From Sva-07 sp963793335 (GTDB lineage: Bacteria; Actinomycetota; Acidimicrobiia; Acidimicrobiales; Ilumatobacteraceae), in assembly GCA_963793335.1 (NCBI GenBank), contig CAWBZS010000009.1, forward strand, positions 124,001 to 188,000: DNA of 64,000 nucleotides, in the 5' to 3' direction. The translations under genes were made by a program, and so were the position numbers. The notes below the pieces were generated by a model that saw only the letters and a program-made list of their open reading frames with translations, was not told where the DNA came from and made no database searches. Below are positions 51,205 to 59,873 of the stretch, piece by piece. How positions within the stretch are numbered: position 1 is the stretch's first letter; the number at the start of each line of letters is the position of its first letter.

Positions 51205-52989
51205 TCAGTCGTCGAGTTTGAGAGCGTTGATGAAGACGTCGCCAGGCACCTCGACCCGACCGATCGACTTCATCTTCTTCTTGCCCTCTTTCTGCTTCTC
51301 GAGCAGCTTGCGCTTCCGGGTGATGTCGCCCCCGTAGCACTTTGCAGTGACGTCCTTGCGCCGAGCCTTCACGGTTTCACGGGCGATGATCTTGCCGCCG
51401 ATCGCCGCTTGGATCGGCACGTCGAACATCTGGCGCGGGATCAGTTCCTTGAGTTTCTCGCACATCCGATTGCCGTACTGATATGCGCTGTCTCGGTGGA
51501 CGATCATCGAGAATGCGTCGGCGGGCAGCCCGTTCAGCAGCAGATCGACCTTGACGAGATTCGACCGTCGGTAGCCGGACAGTTCGTAGTCGAGGCTGGC
51601 GTAGCCCTTCGTGCGCGACTTCATCTGGTCGAAGAAGTCGACGACGACCTCGGCGAGCGGCACCTCGTAGACCAGCTCGACCCGCTCGGGCGAGAGGTAC
51701 TCCATCTTCTTCATCTCGCCACGACGGTTCTGGCACAGCTCCATCAGCGGACCGGTGTATTCGGTCGGCGTGATGATCGAGAGCCGGAAGAACGGCTCCT
51801 CGACCATGTCGATCTTCTGCGCCTCGGGCATGTCCGCCGGGTTGTCGACCACAGCAAACGTGCCATCGGTGCGCTTGACGCGATACTCGACGCTCGGGGC
51901 CGTGGCGATCAACGCCAGTCCGAACTCCCGCTCGAGTCGTTCTTTGACGATCTCCATGTGCAGCAGTCCGAGGAATCCGCAACGGAAGCCGAACCCGAGC
52001 GCACCCGACGACTCGGGCGTATAGGTGATCGAGGCGTCGTTCAGCTTGAGCTTCTCGAGCGACTCGCGCAGACTCTCGAAGTCGTCACCGTCGATCGGGA
52101 ACAGCCCCGAGAACACCATCGGCTTCGGGTCGCGATAGCCGGGCAGCGCCTCGGTCGACCCGCCGGATGCCGTGGTGACGGTTTCGCCGGAACGGGCGTC
52201 GCCGACGTCCTTGATCCCTGCGATCAGGTACCCCACCTCGCCCGGCCCCAGTTCCTGCACCGGTGTGGGAACGGGCTTGCGGGTGCCGATCTCGATTGCC
52301 TCGTGGTTGGCACCTGCTTGCATGAAGGTGAGCTTCGACCCCGACGTCATCGTGCCGTGCATGATCCGCACGCTCGACACCACGCCGCGGTACTGGTCGA
52401 ACTGCGAGTCGAAGATCAGACCCTGCAGCGGCGCGTCGGCATTGCCGACCGGCGGCGGAATCCGCTCGATGACGGCATCGAGCAGGTCGGGCACGCCTTC
52501 GCCGGTCTTGGCTGACATCCAGATGATCTCCTCGGCGGGGATACCGAGGATCTTCTCGATCTCGGCGGCGTAGCGCTCGGGGTCGGCCGCTGGCAGATCG
52601 ATCTTGTTGAGCGCCGCCACGATCTCGAGGTCGTTCTCGAGCGCCAGGTAGCAGTTGGCGAGCGTCTGCGCCTCGATCCCCTGCGCGGCGTCGACCACCA
52701 ACACCACGCCCTCACACGCAGCCAGGCTGCGGCTGACCTCGTAGCCGAAGTCGACGTGTCCGGGGGTGTCGATCAGATGGAAGACGTGATCGTTCCAGTC
52801 GACCCGGACGTTCTGTGCCTTGATCGTGATGCCACGTTCGCGTTCGAGATCCATCGAGTCGAGGTACTGCGACCGCATGTCGCGGGCGTCGACCGCTCCG
52901 GTGATCTCGAGGATCCGGTCGGACAGCGTCGACTTGCCATGGTCGATGTGGGCAATGATCGAGAAGTTGCGGATCCGGGACAGTTCCAT
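51205..52989 (-). CDS. lepA: elongation factor 4 (LepA)
   Basis: A 594-residue ribosome-bound GTPase. G motifs: AHIDHGKST (G1), RERGITI (G2), DTPGHVD (G3), NKIDLPAA (G4), SAKTGEG (G5). The LepA-specific C-terminus is present: GYASLDYELSGYRRSNLVKV, LLNGLPADAFSMIVHRDSA, VKARRKDVTAKCYGGDITRK and KMKSIGRVEVPGDVFINALK. The ATG at 52989 is chosen over starts further upstream in frame. lepA, rpsT, holA and comEC lie together, as in other actinobacteria. Confidence 0.96.
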   Translation of the reverse strand: MELSRIRNFSIIAHIDHGKSTLSDRILEITGAVDARDMRSQYLDSMDLERERGITIKAQNVRVDWNDHVFHLIDTPGHVDFGYEVSRSLAACEGVVLVVDAAQGIEAQTLANCYLALENDLEIVAALNKIDLPAADPERYAAEIEKILGIPAEEIIWMSAKTGEGVPDLLDAVIERIPPPVGNADAPLQGLIFDSQFDQYRGVVSSVRIMHGTMTSGSKLTFMQAGANHEAIEIGTRKPVPTPVQELGPGEVGYLIAGIKDVGDARSGETVTTASGGSTEALPGYRDPKPMVFSGLFPIDGDDFESLRESLEKLKLNDASITYTPESSGALGFGFRCGFLGLLHMEIVKERLEREFGLALIATAPSVEYRVKRTDGTFAVVDNPADMPEAQKIDMVEEPFFRLSIITPTEYTGPLMELCQNRRGEMKKMEYLSPERVELVYEVPLAEVVVDFFDQMKSRTKGYASLDYELSGYRRSNLVKVDLLLNGLPADAFSMIVHRDSAYQYGNRMCEKLKELIPRQMFDVPIQAAIGGKIIARETVKARRKDVTAKCYGGDITRKRKLLEKQKEGKKKMKSIGRVEVPGDVFINALKLDD

Positions 52990-53116
52990 GTCCAGTCCCA
53001 CGCTATCTGGGCACGTTGCCGCTCCGAGTGGGCGACCGATAGAGTCACACGGCTGTTCAGCGCGGGCATCGGGCCCTGCTGCGCACATCATTCGACGAAA
53101 GCAAGGGTTTCAGGCC

Positions 53117-53371
53117 ATGGCCAACATCAAGAGCCAGAAGAAGCGCAACATCACCAATGCGAAGCGTCATGAGCGCAACAAGTCGGTGCGCGCCGAGTTG
53201 AAGACGCGCACCAAGCGCGCCGAGGCCACCGTTGGCGCCGACGACAACGACGAAGCCGTGCGTGCGGCGGTCAAGCGCATCGACACGGCGGCATCCAAGG
53301 GTGTCATCCACAAGAACGCCGCGGCCCGCAAGAAGAGCCGCCTGATGAAGAAGGTCAACGCTTCGGCCTGA
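53117..53371 (+). CDS. rpsT: 30S ribosomal protein S20
   Basis: An 84-residue, highly basic helical protein that binds 16S rRNA. It starts MANIKSQKKRNITNAKRHER and contains KSVRAELKTRTKR, AVRAAVKRIDTAASKGVIHK and KKSRLMKKVNA, the full S20 signature. It is transcribed alone on the plus strand between lepA and holA and ends at a strong terminator. Confidence 0.97.
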   Translation: MANIKSQKKRNITNAKRHERNKSVRAELKTRTKRAEATVGADDNDEAVRAAVKRIDTAASKGVIHKNAAARKKSRLMKKVNASA

Positions 53372-53391
53372 CCCACCCATCCCGACATCTG

Positions 53392-53433
53392 CGCCGATCT
53401 GTGCACCTCGTGCACGGTTCGGCGCATTTTTGC
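53392..53433 (+). terminator. rho-independent terminator after rpsT
   Basis: Stem TGCGCCGA/TCGGCGCA with an inner GTGCAC-CTC-GTGCAC hairpin, followed by TTTTT. It stands between the convergent rpsT and holA genes and may serve both. Confidence 0.9.
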
Positions 53434-53446
53434 TTTTCGGACCGGC

Positions 53447-54406
53447 TCAGCGACGAAGCTTGGAGAGCCGCGCGACGAGGACTTCCATCACCAACTCCGG
53501 CTCGAGGTCCTTCGCCCCGCGCAGGTCGAGATCGGCCTGCGCGAGCAACTCGATCGCACGACGCGTCGAGCCCGGCCCCAGACGCCGATAGTTCGCAAGC
53601 GCCTTCTTCGCGGGGAATGCCGACTTGATCCCCGTTGCCGCCATCGCGTCCTGCTCGGACCTGGCGTCAGCCCCGTCGAGCTTTGCGATGTTCGCGTAGT
53701 GGCTGTGCAGGATCGCCATGATCTGCAGCGGGTGCCGCCCGCCCGCATGCATCATCCGTCCCAGCAGCGTCAGGGCCTTGGTGGTGTTGCCGGCATCGAC
53801 GGCATCGGTGAAGTCCCACGGCGGCACTCCCCCGGCATCACCGAGGAACGGCTCGATCTGCGCGAACGACAGCACATGGTCGGAGCCATAGGTGCTCGCG
53901 AGCGTGGCGAGGATGCCGTCCAGACGACCGGCGTCCTCGCCGAGCCATGCCGAGAGCTGCGCTGCGGCGTCGGGTTTGATGCGAAGTCCTCCGGCAGCGA
54001 CCTGGTCGGAGATCCAACTCTGTCGATCCTTCGCCCGCGTCGGAGGCGAGGTGTTCGTGACCGCCCCCACGGCCTTGACGGCATCGCCCAACTTCTTCGG
54101 CGTGCTGCCGCTGTTGACCACCAGCACCAGATCCGATGTGTCGAGCGGATTGCTCAGATACGCCAGCATCGGAGCGAGGTCCGCCGCAGCGAACCGCTCG
54201 ATTCCACGTGCGACCACAACACGCTTGTCGGTGAGGAACGCCGGGGTCTGTGCAGCGTCGACGACGGAACGCAATTCGAATTCGTCGCCGTCGAATTCGT
54301 CGACCATCATCGCTCGGTCGCCGTCGCCGACCAACCGGTCGACCAGTTCGTGCACTGCGGTCCGGAGCACCGATTCGTCATTGCCGCTCAAGAGGTGGGT
54401 TGCCAT
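53447..54406 (-). CDS. holA: DNA polymerase III, delta subunit
   Basis: A 319-residue clamp-loader subunit that opens the sliding clamp. N-terminal ATHLLSGNDESVLRTAVHEL and RAMMVDEFDGDEFELRSVVD, then VVVARGIERFAAADLAPMLA, the LVLVVNSG strand and the C-terminal helical collar (ALTLLGRMMHAGGRHPLQIM, LGPGSTRRAIELLAQADLDL with RGAKD after it). Actinobacterial HolA is shorter than the E. coli protein, as here. The ATG at 54406 lies inside the end of comEC (29-base overlap). Confidence 0.92.
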   Translation of the reverse strand: MATHLLSGNDESVLRTAVHELVDRLVGDGDRAMMVDEFDGDEFELRSVVDAAQTPAFLTDKRVVVARGIERFAAADLAPMLAYLSNPLDTSDLVLVVNSGSTPKKLGDAVKAVGAVTNTSPPTRAKDRQSWISDQVAAGGLRIKPDAAAQLSAWLGEDAGRLDGILATLASTYGSDHVLSFAQIEPFLGDAGGVPPWDFTDAVDAGNTTKALTLLGRMMHAGGRHPLQIMAILHSHYANIAKLDGADARSEQDAMAATGIKSAFPAKKALANYRRLGPGSTRRAIELLAQADLDLRGAKDLEPELVMEVLVARLSKLRR

Positions 54407-55895
54407 GTCGCCCTCGATTCTTACCGGGTGGGGGGCCGTCTCCGACAAACCCGTCAACTGCGGCTGGAGACCGGCCTCCCGTCACCGCCAGGAACACCAC
54501 CACCGCGAAGACGACCACTCCCCATCCCAGCCACACCCACGGAGGCCCGGGCTCGAGCCGGGCACCCAACAGCGCAACGGTGTCAACCCAACGTGTCCCG
54601 ACCCGGGCCGGCAACATCAGCAGTGGAGCGAGGCCGGGGATCCAGCCGGCGACCAGGCCCGCTGGCAGGCCATAGAGCATCACGAAGCCGGCCACGGGCA
54701 CAGCGAGCAGGTTGGCCACCACGCTGACCAGCGGCAAGCGCCCGAAGACGAGCACGCTCGGCAACACCACCCCGGCCTGTGCGCCGAGCGTGACCCCGAG
54801 CGGCAACGCCAATGGGCCGAGCAGCGACATGCGCGCAGCCAGCCACGGACCGAGCGTGCAGACCCCTGCCGTGGCCCCGACCGAGAGCCAGAATCCGATC
54901 GACCACACCAGCAGCGGATCGATCAGCACCAGGCCGACGATCGCGAGCGCGAGGATGCGGATCGGGGTGCGCTCGCGACCGGTCGCGTAGGCGGTCGCCG
55001 ACAGGCCGGCCATCACTCCCGCTCGAAGAATCGATGGCTCGAACCGGGTCAACGCCACGAACCAGGCGATCAACCCGACCGTCAGCGCCCATCGGGCCGT
55101 CGGTCTGAGCCGAACCAGCAGCGGAGCGCATGCCGCCAACAGAAACGCCACGTTCTGCCCGGAGACCGCAGTGAGGTGCGACAGCCCGCTCGCACGGAAG
55201 CGCTCGATCATCTCGCGCGGCTGGTCTCGGTCGTCGCCGATCACGAGGCCGCGATACAGCGAACCGTACGGCGCCGGAAGCGACTCGGCGGCGCGCTCGA
55301 CGGTGGCACGCACACGATTCGACGCTCTCGCCACAGGTCCCCCGGGGTCGACATCGCTCGACCACCGCAACTCGAACTCACCAACGACGTGTTGCCAGGC
55401 AACCCGTCGGGCACGCTCGACGTCGAGCGCCCGCCGCTGCCCGCTGACCGTGACCCACTCGCCACCGCGCCACGAGCGAACCCGCTCCTGCTGTGCACGG
55501 CCACGCGACCAGACTTCGAATCGCTCACCATCGACCTCGATGATCAGCCTCGTGCTCGTCGGGTAGGGCTGCGGATCGTCGATCACACGCACCCACCCCT
55601 CGAACGCGCCGAGTTGGTCGGGTACGAGCGAGTCCCACGCCGCCGTCGACCGCAACGCACCGCCCACCGCGAGCAGTACGGCGACCAGCGCCAGTCGTGG
55701 CGACCGGCCAGCCACGCCACACACGCTGCCGCCGACGACCCCCGCGAGCGGCGAGCCGGTCCACACCCCGACCGACACCGCAACAGCGACCGCCACCATG
55801 GTCCAGTCGGCCACACCAGCGACCCCACCGTCGCCGAGATGGCCCCACGAGCGACCGATCGTGCCATAGGCTCGGGGGTTCGTGGCTTCGCTCAC
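54378..55895 (-). CDS. comEC: ComEC/Rec2-type DNA channel protein without nuclease domain
   Basis: A 505-residue membrane protein of DNA uptake. After two N-terminal helices comes a soluble OB-like region (FEGWVRVIDDPQPYPTSTRL), then the Competence domain: SGLSHLTAVSGQNVAFLLAA, LTRFEPSILRAGVMAGLSAT, DPLLVWSIGFWLSVGATAGV and several further helices. The sequence stops after the last helix, so the C-terminal metallo-beta-lactamase domain found in full-length ComEC is absent. GTG start at 55895 overlaps the divergent gene by 14 bases, so a later start (for example 55799) is possible. Confidence 0.88.
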   Translation of the reverse strand: MSEATNPRAYGTIGRSWGHLGDGGVAGVADWTMVAVAVAVSVGVWTGSPLAGVVGGSVCGVAGRSPRLALVAVLLAVGGALRSTAAWDSLVPDQLGAFEGWVRVIDDPQPYPTSTRLIIEVDGERFEVWSRGRAQQERVRSWRGGEWVTVSGQRRALDVERARRVAWQHVVGEFELRWSSDVDPGGPVARASNRVRATVERAAESLPAPYGSLYRGLVIGDDRDQPREMIERFRASGLSHLTAVSGQNVAFLLAACAPLLVRLRPTARWALTVGLIAWFVALTRFEPSILRAGVMAGLSATAYATGRERTPIRILALAIVGLVLIDPLLVWSIGFWLSVGATAGVCTLGPWLAARMSLLGPLALPLGVTLGAQAGVVLPSVLVFGRLPLVSVVANLLAVPVAGFVMLYGLPAGLVAGWIPGLAPLLMLPARVGTRWVDTVALLGARLEPGPPWVWLGWGVVVFAVVVFLAVTGGRSPAAVDGFVGDGPPPGKNRGRHGNPPLERQ

Positions 55896-56352
55896 CCCCG
55901 TGCCCCCTCGCGTTCAACGCAGCCGCCAACGCACCCACGCGTCGCTCGAGGATGGGCCGCGGTGGTATCGCTCGCGGATCCGTTGGTGGGGTCCGTTCGT
56001 GGGGCTCGTGGTTCCGGCGATCGTCGGTGTGATCGCACTGATCTCGTTGCGCCTCGTCGACGGACCGGCGAGCGGTGCCATCGGGTTGGTGGGCGGTGTT
56101 GCCGCGGCACCCGCGCTCTTGGCGGTCGGCGCACCGTTCGGCGACAGCGCTCAGTACCCCGAGGCCGTGGCCGCGTCGGCCGTGTTGTGGCTCGTGGTCG
56201 GATTCGTCGCTTCCCGCAGGGCCACCCGCAACCCCGTTGCCACGTGGGGCGACTACTGGCGCCACTACGCCTGGCTCTGTGCCGGGATCTGGATCGGCGT
56301 CGGCGCTGCGCTCGGTATCGCAGCGCTGGCGATCTCCGACTCGCTGTTCTGA
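55882..56352 (+). CDS. hypothetical membrane protein
   Basis: A 156-residue protein with a basic N-terminal 35 residues and four hydrophobic segments (GPFVGLVVPAIVGVIALISL, GAIGLVGGVAAAPALLAVGA, AVAASAVLWLVVGFVAS, LCAGIWIGVGAALGIAALAI). No family recognised. The GTG at 55882 overlaps the 5' end of comEC on the other strand, so the true start may be somewhat downstream. Convergent with comEA. Confidence 0.65.
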   Translation: MASLTPVPPRVQRSRQRTHASLEDGPRWYRSRIRWWGPFVGLVVPAIVGVIALISLRLVDGPASGAIGLVGGVAAAPALLAVGAPFGDSAQYPEAVAASAVLWLVVGFVASRRATRNPVATWGDYWRHYAWLCAGIWIGVGAALGIAALAISDSLF

Positions 56353-56397
56353 CGGTTCGACGGCGAACGCCAGAGCGACGCCGACTCGATCGATCGG

Positions 56398-57090
56398 TCA
56401 TGTCGCCACCAGGTCGCGGAGCGCAGCGAGCTTCGCCGGGCCGATGCCCGGCACGCGGTCGAGGTCGTCGACGTCCAGAAACGGTCCGTTGCGTTCGCGT
56501 TCGAGCACGATGGCCGCAGCGGTTGCCGGGCCGATTCCCGGCAGCGTTTCCAACAGCTCGGTGTCGGCACCGTTGACGTCGACCGGCCCGGCCGGCTCGG
56601 CGTCTCCCTCGACCGGAGCGGCCACGGAGGCGACGTTCTCCTCCCCGAACCTTGGCACGTACACGCGCGATGCGTCCACGACGACAGCCGCCAGATTGAG
56701 GGCGTCCCACTGCGCCTCGGCGGTCGGCCCTCCGGCAGCGGTGACGGCGTCCCGGACCCTTGCTCCGGCCGAGAGTTCGTACACACCAGGGTTGATCACG
56801 GCCCCGGCGACGTGCACGACCACCTGCGGCTGGAGGTGGGTGCTGGGTGCCGTCGACTCCGGGCGCACCGATGTGGCCGAGTGCGGCATCGTCGTGTCGA
56901 TGCCGGCCGCTCGCGGGAGTGACGCCTCGGTGGCCGGCGGCGGCATCCGCACCAACCAGTAGCCACCGGCGCACACGATGACCACAGCGACGGAGACGCC
57001 GAGCAGTCGGCCGACGCCGAACCACCCCACCCACGCCCCAACGCGTTCAGCCAGCGAACGAGGCGGCCCGGGCCTCGACAACGGTTCCAC
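56398..57090 (-). CDS. comEA: competence protein ComEA, DNA receptor
   Basis: A 230-residue membrane-anchored DNA-binding protein of transformation. An N-terminal helix (LLGVSVAVVIVCAGGYWLV) anchors it; a linker leads to an SLBB domain (VVVHVAGAVINPGVYELSAG) and a C-terminal helix-hairpin-helix pair (LLETLPGIGPATAAAIVLER, VDDLDRVPGIGPAKLAALRD). GTG at 57090 is preferred; in-frame sequence upstream is not protein-like. It would hand DNA to ComEC, encoded downstream across the small membrane-protein gene. Confidence 0.92.
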   Translation of the reverse strand: MEPLSRPGPPRSLAERVGAWVGWFGVGRLLGVSVAVVIVCAGGYWLVRMPPPATEASLPRAAGIDTTMPHSATSVRPESTAPSTHLQPQVVVHVAGAVINPGVYELSAGARVRDAVTAAGGPTAEAQWDALNLAAVVVDASRVYVPRFGEENVASVAAPVEGDAEPAGPVDVNGADTELLETLPGIGPATAAAIVLERERNGPFLDVDDLDRVPGIGPAKLAALRDLVAT

Positions 57091-57199
57091 GATCGACCTC
57101 CTCGACCAGTTCGCGCGCACCGCGCAGCAACACCAGGAGGAAGTCGGTAGCTGAAACGCTATCGCCGCGCGTTGCCCACGCGCTGCGATGCGGCTCGAC

Positions 57200-58192
57200 T
57201 CAGCGAGGGGGCCCCGATGACGCAGCGCGCCAGAACGCTCGATAGCTCGGGTACTCGATGCCGTCGACGACCCAACCGGATCGCACGAGTTCGGCATGCA
57301 GACGTGGGAGATTTCGCCACGGAACTCCCATGTCGACATGGTGGGCCAGATGCCATCCCGTGTGATACGGGACGATCCAGTATCGAGCGAACAGGGACTG
57401 GCGAATCACATGAGTGGTGAGACGCCGATCCCGCGAGCGAACCATGCCACCGTGTTCAGCGATCGAGCGCAACCGATTCGACACCTTCCACAGCGTCGAC
57501 CACGACAGGATCCACACGACGTACGCCAACGGGCGCATGAACACGAGTGACGCGCCGAGCATCACGGTCTGCACCGCGAGGATCTGGCGAGCCTCGATGC
57601 TGCCGTTGCGCAGCGAGTAGTAGAGCCCACGGAAGTTCTTGGCTGCGCTGATGCCGACTGCGTCTCGCTTGAGCTTGCGGTGCCATGAGTCCCGCGGCAC
57701 CGGATAACCCGCATAGAGCCCGAGATCCGGCTCGTCCGGACCCATCTCGTCGCGATGGTGAGCAAAGTGGACTCGCCGATACGCAAGCATCGACTGGTAG
57801 GTCGGGTAGGCAAGCAGCCAGCGACCGACCAGATCGTTGGCTCGACGGTTGGTGAACAGCAGGCGATGCGCTGCCTCGTGGGCGAGGATGTTCAAGCCGA
57901 CGTGGCCGCGCGCCATCAGCACGAAGGCGGCGAGGTACGACCACCAGGTGTTCACCCACGCTGCGGCGATCACCACACCGAACGACTGCGCAAGGGCACC
58001 GAGCACCGTGACCGCATTGCGGGGGTTCGAGATGCGACGAAGCTCGTCGCGTAGTTCCCGAGTCGGCTTGGCGCGCTCGTTGAGTCGCTCGGTGGGGAGC
58101 ACGTCGGGGAGGAGCGCTGGCACCGGAACCATCGAACCCGGCACGGTCGCCACGAGCGGTGAGCGATCGGTCGGCTCCGCGATGGAGGTCAT
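57200..58192 (-). CDS. fatty acid desaturase family protein
   Basis: A 330-residue membrane di-iron enzyme that puts a double bond or hydroxyl into acyl chains. The three His boxes are HEAAH, HFAHH and, near the C-terminus, HLAHH in WHLAHHVDMGVPW, with an extra EHGG before the last. Two hydrophobic pairs flank them. Its -10 hexamer (TAACAT, six bases before the ATG) overlaps that of the divergent PaaX-like regulator gene, which therefore probably controls it. Confidence 0.9.
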   Translation of the reverse strand: MTSIAEPTDRSPLVATVPGSMVPVPALLPDVLPTERLNERAKPTRELRDELRRISNPRNAVTVLGALAQSFGVVIAAAWVNTWWSYLAAFVLMARGHVGLNILAHEAAHRLLFTNRRANDLVGRWLLAYPTYQSMLAYRRVHFAHHRDEMGPDEPDLGLYAGYPVPRDSWHRKLKRDAVGISAAKNFRGLYYSLRNGSIEARQILAVQTVMLGASLVFMRPLAYVVWILSWSTLWKVSNRLRSIAEHGGMVRSRDRRLTTHVIRQSLFARYWIVPYHTGWHLAHHVDMGVPWRNLPRLHAELVRSGWVVDGIEYPSYRAFWRAASSGPPR

Positions 58193-58198
58193 GTCCCA

Positions 58199-58208
58199 AT
58201 GTTACACT
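58199..58208. promoter_or_regulatory. overlapping divergent -10 boxes
   Basis: In ATGTTACACT, the minus-strand TAACAT (58199-58204) serves the desaturase gene and plus-strand TACACT (58203-58208) the PaaX-like gene, six and eight bases from their start codons. Two polymerases cannot occupy the site together. Confidence 0.55.
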
Positions 58209-58216
58209 CAACGATC

Positions 58217-59044
58217 GTGGCGAACAAACACCGTGATGCCAGCCGGGCCGATGCCGCCACGCAGTCCCGGCCGTTGACGCCCCGCTCGATCGTGCTCTCA
58301 CTGTTGCTCGGCTCGCACCCACCGAAGATGCCCGTCGGACGGATCCTCGAGTTCACGTCGCTGTTCGGACTCAGCGATGGCGCGGTGCGCACGGCGCTGT
58401 CGCGACTCGTGGCGACCGGAGACGTCGACAACGACGAGGGGGCCTACCAGCTCACCGGTCGACTCCTCATCCGTCAAGCGGAGCAGGACAGCGGTCGCGA
58501 CGATCCACCGGCGAGATGGGACCGAACCTGGTGGTCCGTGACCGTCCTCCCCGAGCGACGCCCGGTCGCCGAGCGTCGCGCGTTTCGCACCCGGGCCGCG
58601 GGTGCCCGGCTTGGCGAACTGCGGCCGGACGTGTGGTTCCGCCCGGCGAACATCGAGCTCCCGCCGGACACCTTCGAGCAGGACGATGTCGTCGTCACGC
58701 GCAGCACCCTGCTCGCCGGCGACGACCACGTGTTGGCGCGCCGGCTCTGGCACTTCGACGCACTGGGGCACACTGCCGACAAGCATCTTGCCCAGCTCGA
58801 ACGATCCGCGGTCGAGCTCGAGGGAGGGGGCGACAACACACTCGCCGAGGTCTTCGCCGCTCTGGCAGCAGCGCAGCGATTCCTACGTGTCGAGCCACAA
58901 CTCCCCGCCGAGGTCGACCCGCCACCCGCCGGCGCTGCAGTGCGCGCTGCCTACGGCGAGGTCGTCGAGCGGTTCCAGGGCCGACTGGCGACCTTCTTCG
59001 CGGGCAACAACTCGCCCGACGCGGTCAGTACAGCCGGGCGGTGA
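58217..59044 (+). CDS. PaaX-family transcriptional regulator
   Basis: A 275-residue PaaX-like repressor. The N-terminal winged helix has LTPRSIVLSLLLGSHPPKMP and FGLSDGAVRTALSRLVATGD followed by YQLTGRLL; the middle contains RWDRTWWSVTVLPERRP and LGELRPDVWFRPAN, both typical of PaaX. The ligand is probably an acyl- or aryl-CoA (family knowledge). The GTG at 58217 gives the best start. It is divergent from the desaturase gene over a 24-base gap and convergent with the thioredoxin gene, with a 20-base 3' overlap. Confidence 0.87.
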   Translation: MANKHRDASRADAATQSRPLTPRSIVLSLLLGSHPPKMPVGRILEFTSLFGLSDGAVRTALSRLVATGDVDNDEGAYQLTGRLLIRQAEQDSGRDDPPARWDRTWWSVTVLPERRPVAERRAFRTRAAGARLGELRPDVWFRPANIELPPDTFEQDDVVVTRSTLLAGDDHVLARRLWHFDALGHTADKHLAQLERSAVELEGGGDNTLAEVFAALAAAQRFLRVEPQLPAEVDPPPAGAAVRAAYGEVVERFQGRLATFFAGNNSPDAVSTAGR

Positions 59045-59732
59045 GCTGGCGCCGGTACTCGGCGGTTCGCGGATCGGCGGGGCCCATCAGCTCGAGCAGA
59101 TCGACGTACTGCTGACGCGCATCGTCGTCGGACTTCACCTGATCGAGCAGCGCGGTGAGCTGGGAGTCGTAGTCGTCCGTCGGCGCGTCGCCCACACGAG
59201 CGAGGGCAGCGACGTGACGCGTGCGGTCGGACTCGGGGATCCGCTCGAGCAGCGCGAGGGCCTCGTCGTTGTTTGCGTCGGCGATCAACAGTTCGGCCAG
59301 CGCGACAATCGCATCCTCGTTCGCCGGCTCCAGCGTCAATGCCAAACGCAGGCTGGCTTCGTCGCCCGCCTCGATCAGCTGCGCCACCGCCATCTGATCG
59401 TCCGTCGGCAGCAGCGAGTCGACGAATCGCTGCACCTCGTGTTCGGGAAGAGCGCCCACGAACCCGTCGACGACGGCGGCATCTCGGAGTGCATAGACCG
59501 CCGGAATCGACTGCGCCTTGAACGCCTGAGCGATCGCCGGGTTGTCGTCGACATTCACCTTTGCGAGCACGACCTTGCCGTCGGTGGCGTCGACCACCTT
59601 TTCGATGATCGGGCCGAGCGTCTTGCAGGGGCCACACCACGGAGCCCACAGGTCGACGACGACCACCGCCTCCTGCGACTTCTCGATGACCTCGGATTGG
59701 AACGTGGCGTCGGTGACGTCGAGTGCTGCCAT
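59025..59732 (-). CDS. thioredoxin-TPR protein, CnoX/YbbN-like
   Basis: A 235-residue protein: a thioredoxin domain (VVVVDLWAPWCGPCKTLGPI, SIPAVYALRDAAVVDGFVGA) and a C-terminal helical TPR region (ALTLEPANEDAIVALAELLI and ALALLERIPESDRTRHVAAL). This layout matches CnoX (YbbN), a chaperedoxin that protects proteins from oxidation and passes them to GroEL or DnaK. The WCGPC site is intact, so it may be redox-active, unlike E. coli CnoX. TAGCGT lies seven bases before the ATG. Confidence 0.88.
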   Translation of the reverse strand: MAALDVTDATFQSEVIEKSQEAVVVVDLWAPWCGPCKTLGPIIEKVVDATDGKVVLAKVNVDDNPAIAQAFKAQSIPAVYALRDAAVVDGFVGALPEHEVQRFVDSLLPTDDQMAVAQLIEAGDEASLRLALTLEPANEDAIVALAELLIADANNDEALALLERIPESDRTRHVAALARVGDAPTDDYDSQLTALLDQVKSDDDARQQYVDLLELMGPADPRTAEYRRQLTARLY

Positions 59733-59873
59733 TGGCCCAACGCTACCGCTCGTGCGATCTCACCACCGAGACAACCCGACGACAACACCGCGCCCGCGAC
59801 GCTCCGACAACGATGGCATCCACTGGCTCATCGATGGCTACCCTCGAACCAACATGAGTGGGAGCGAGTTCAC

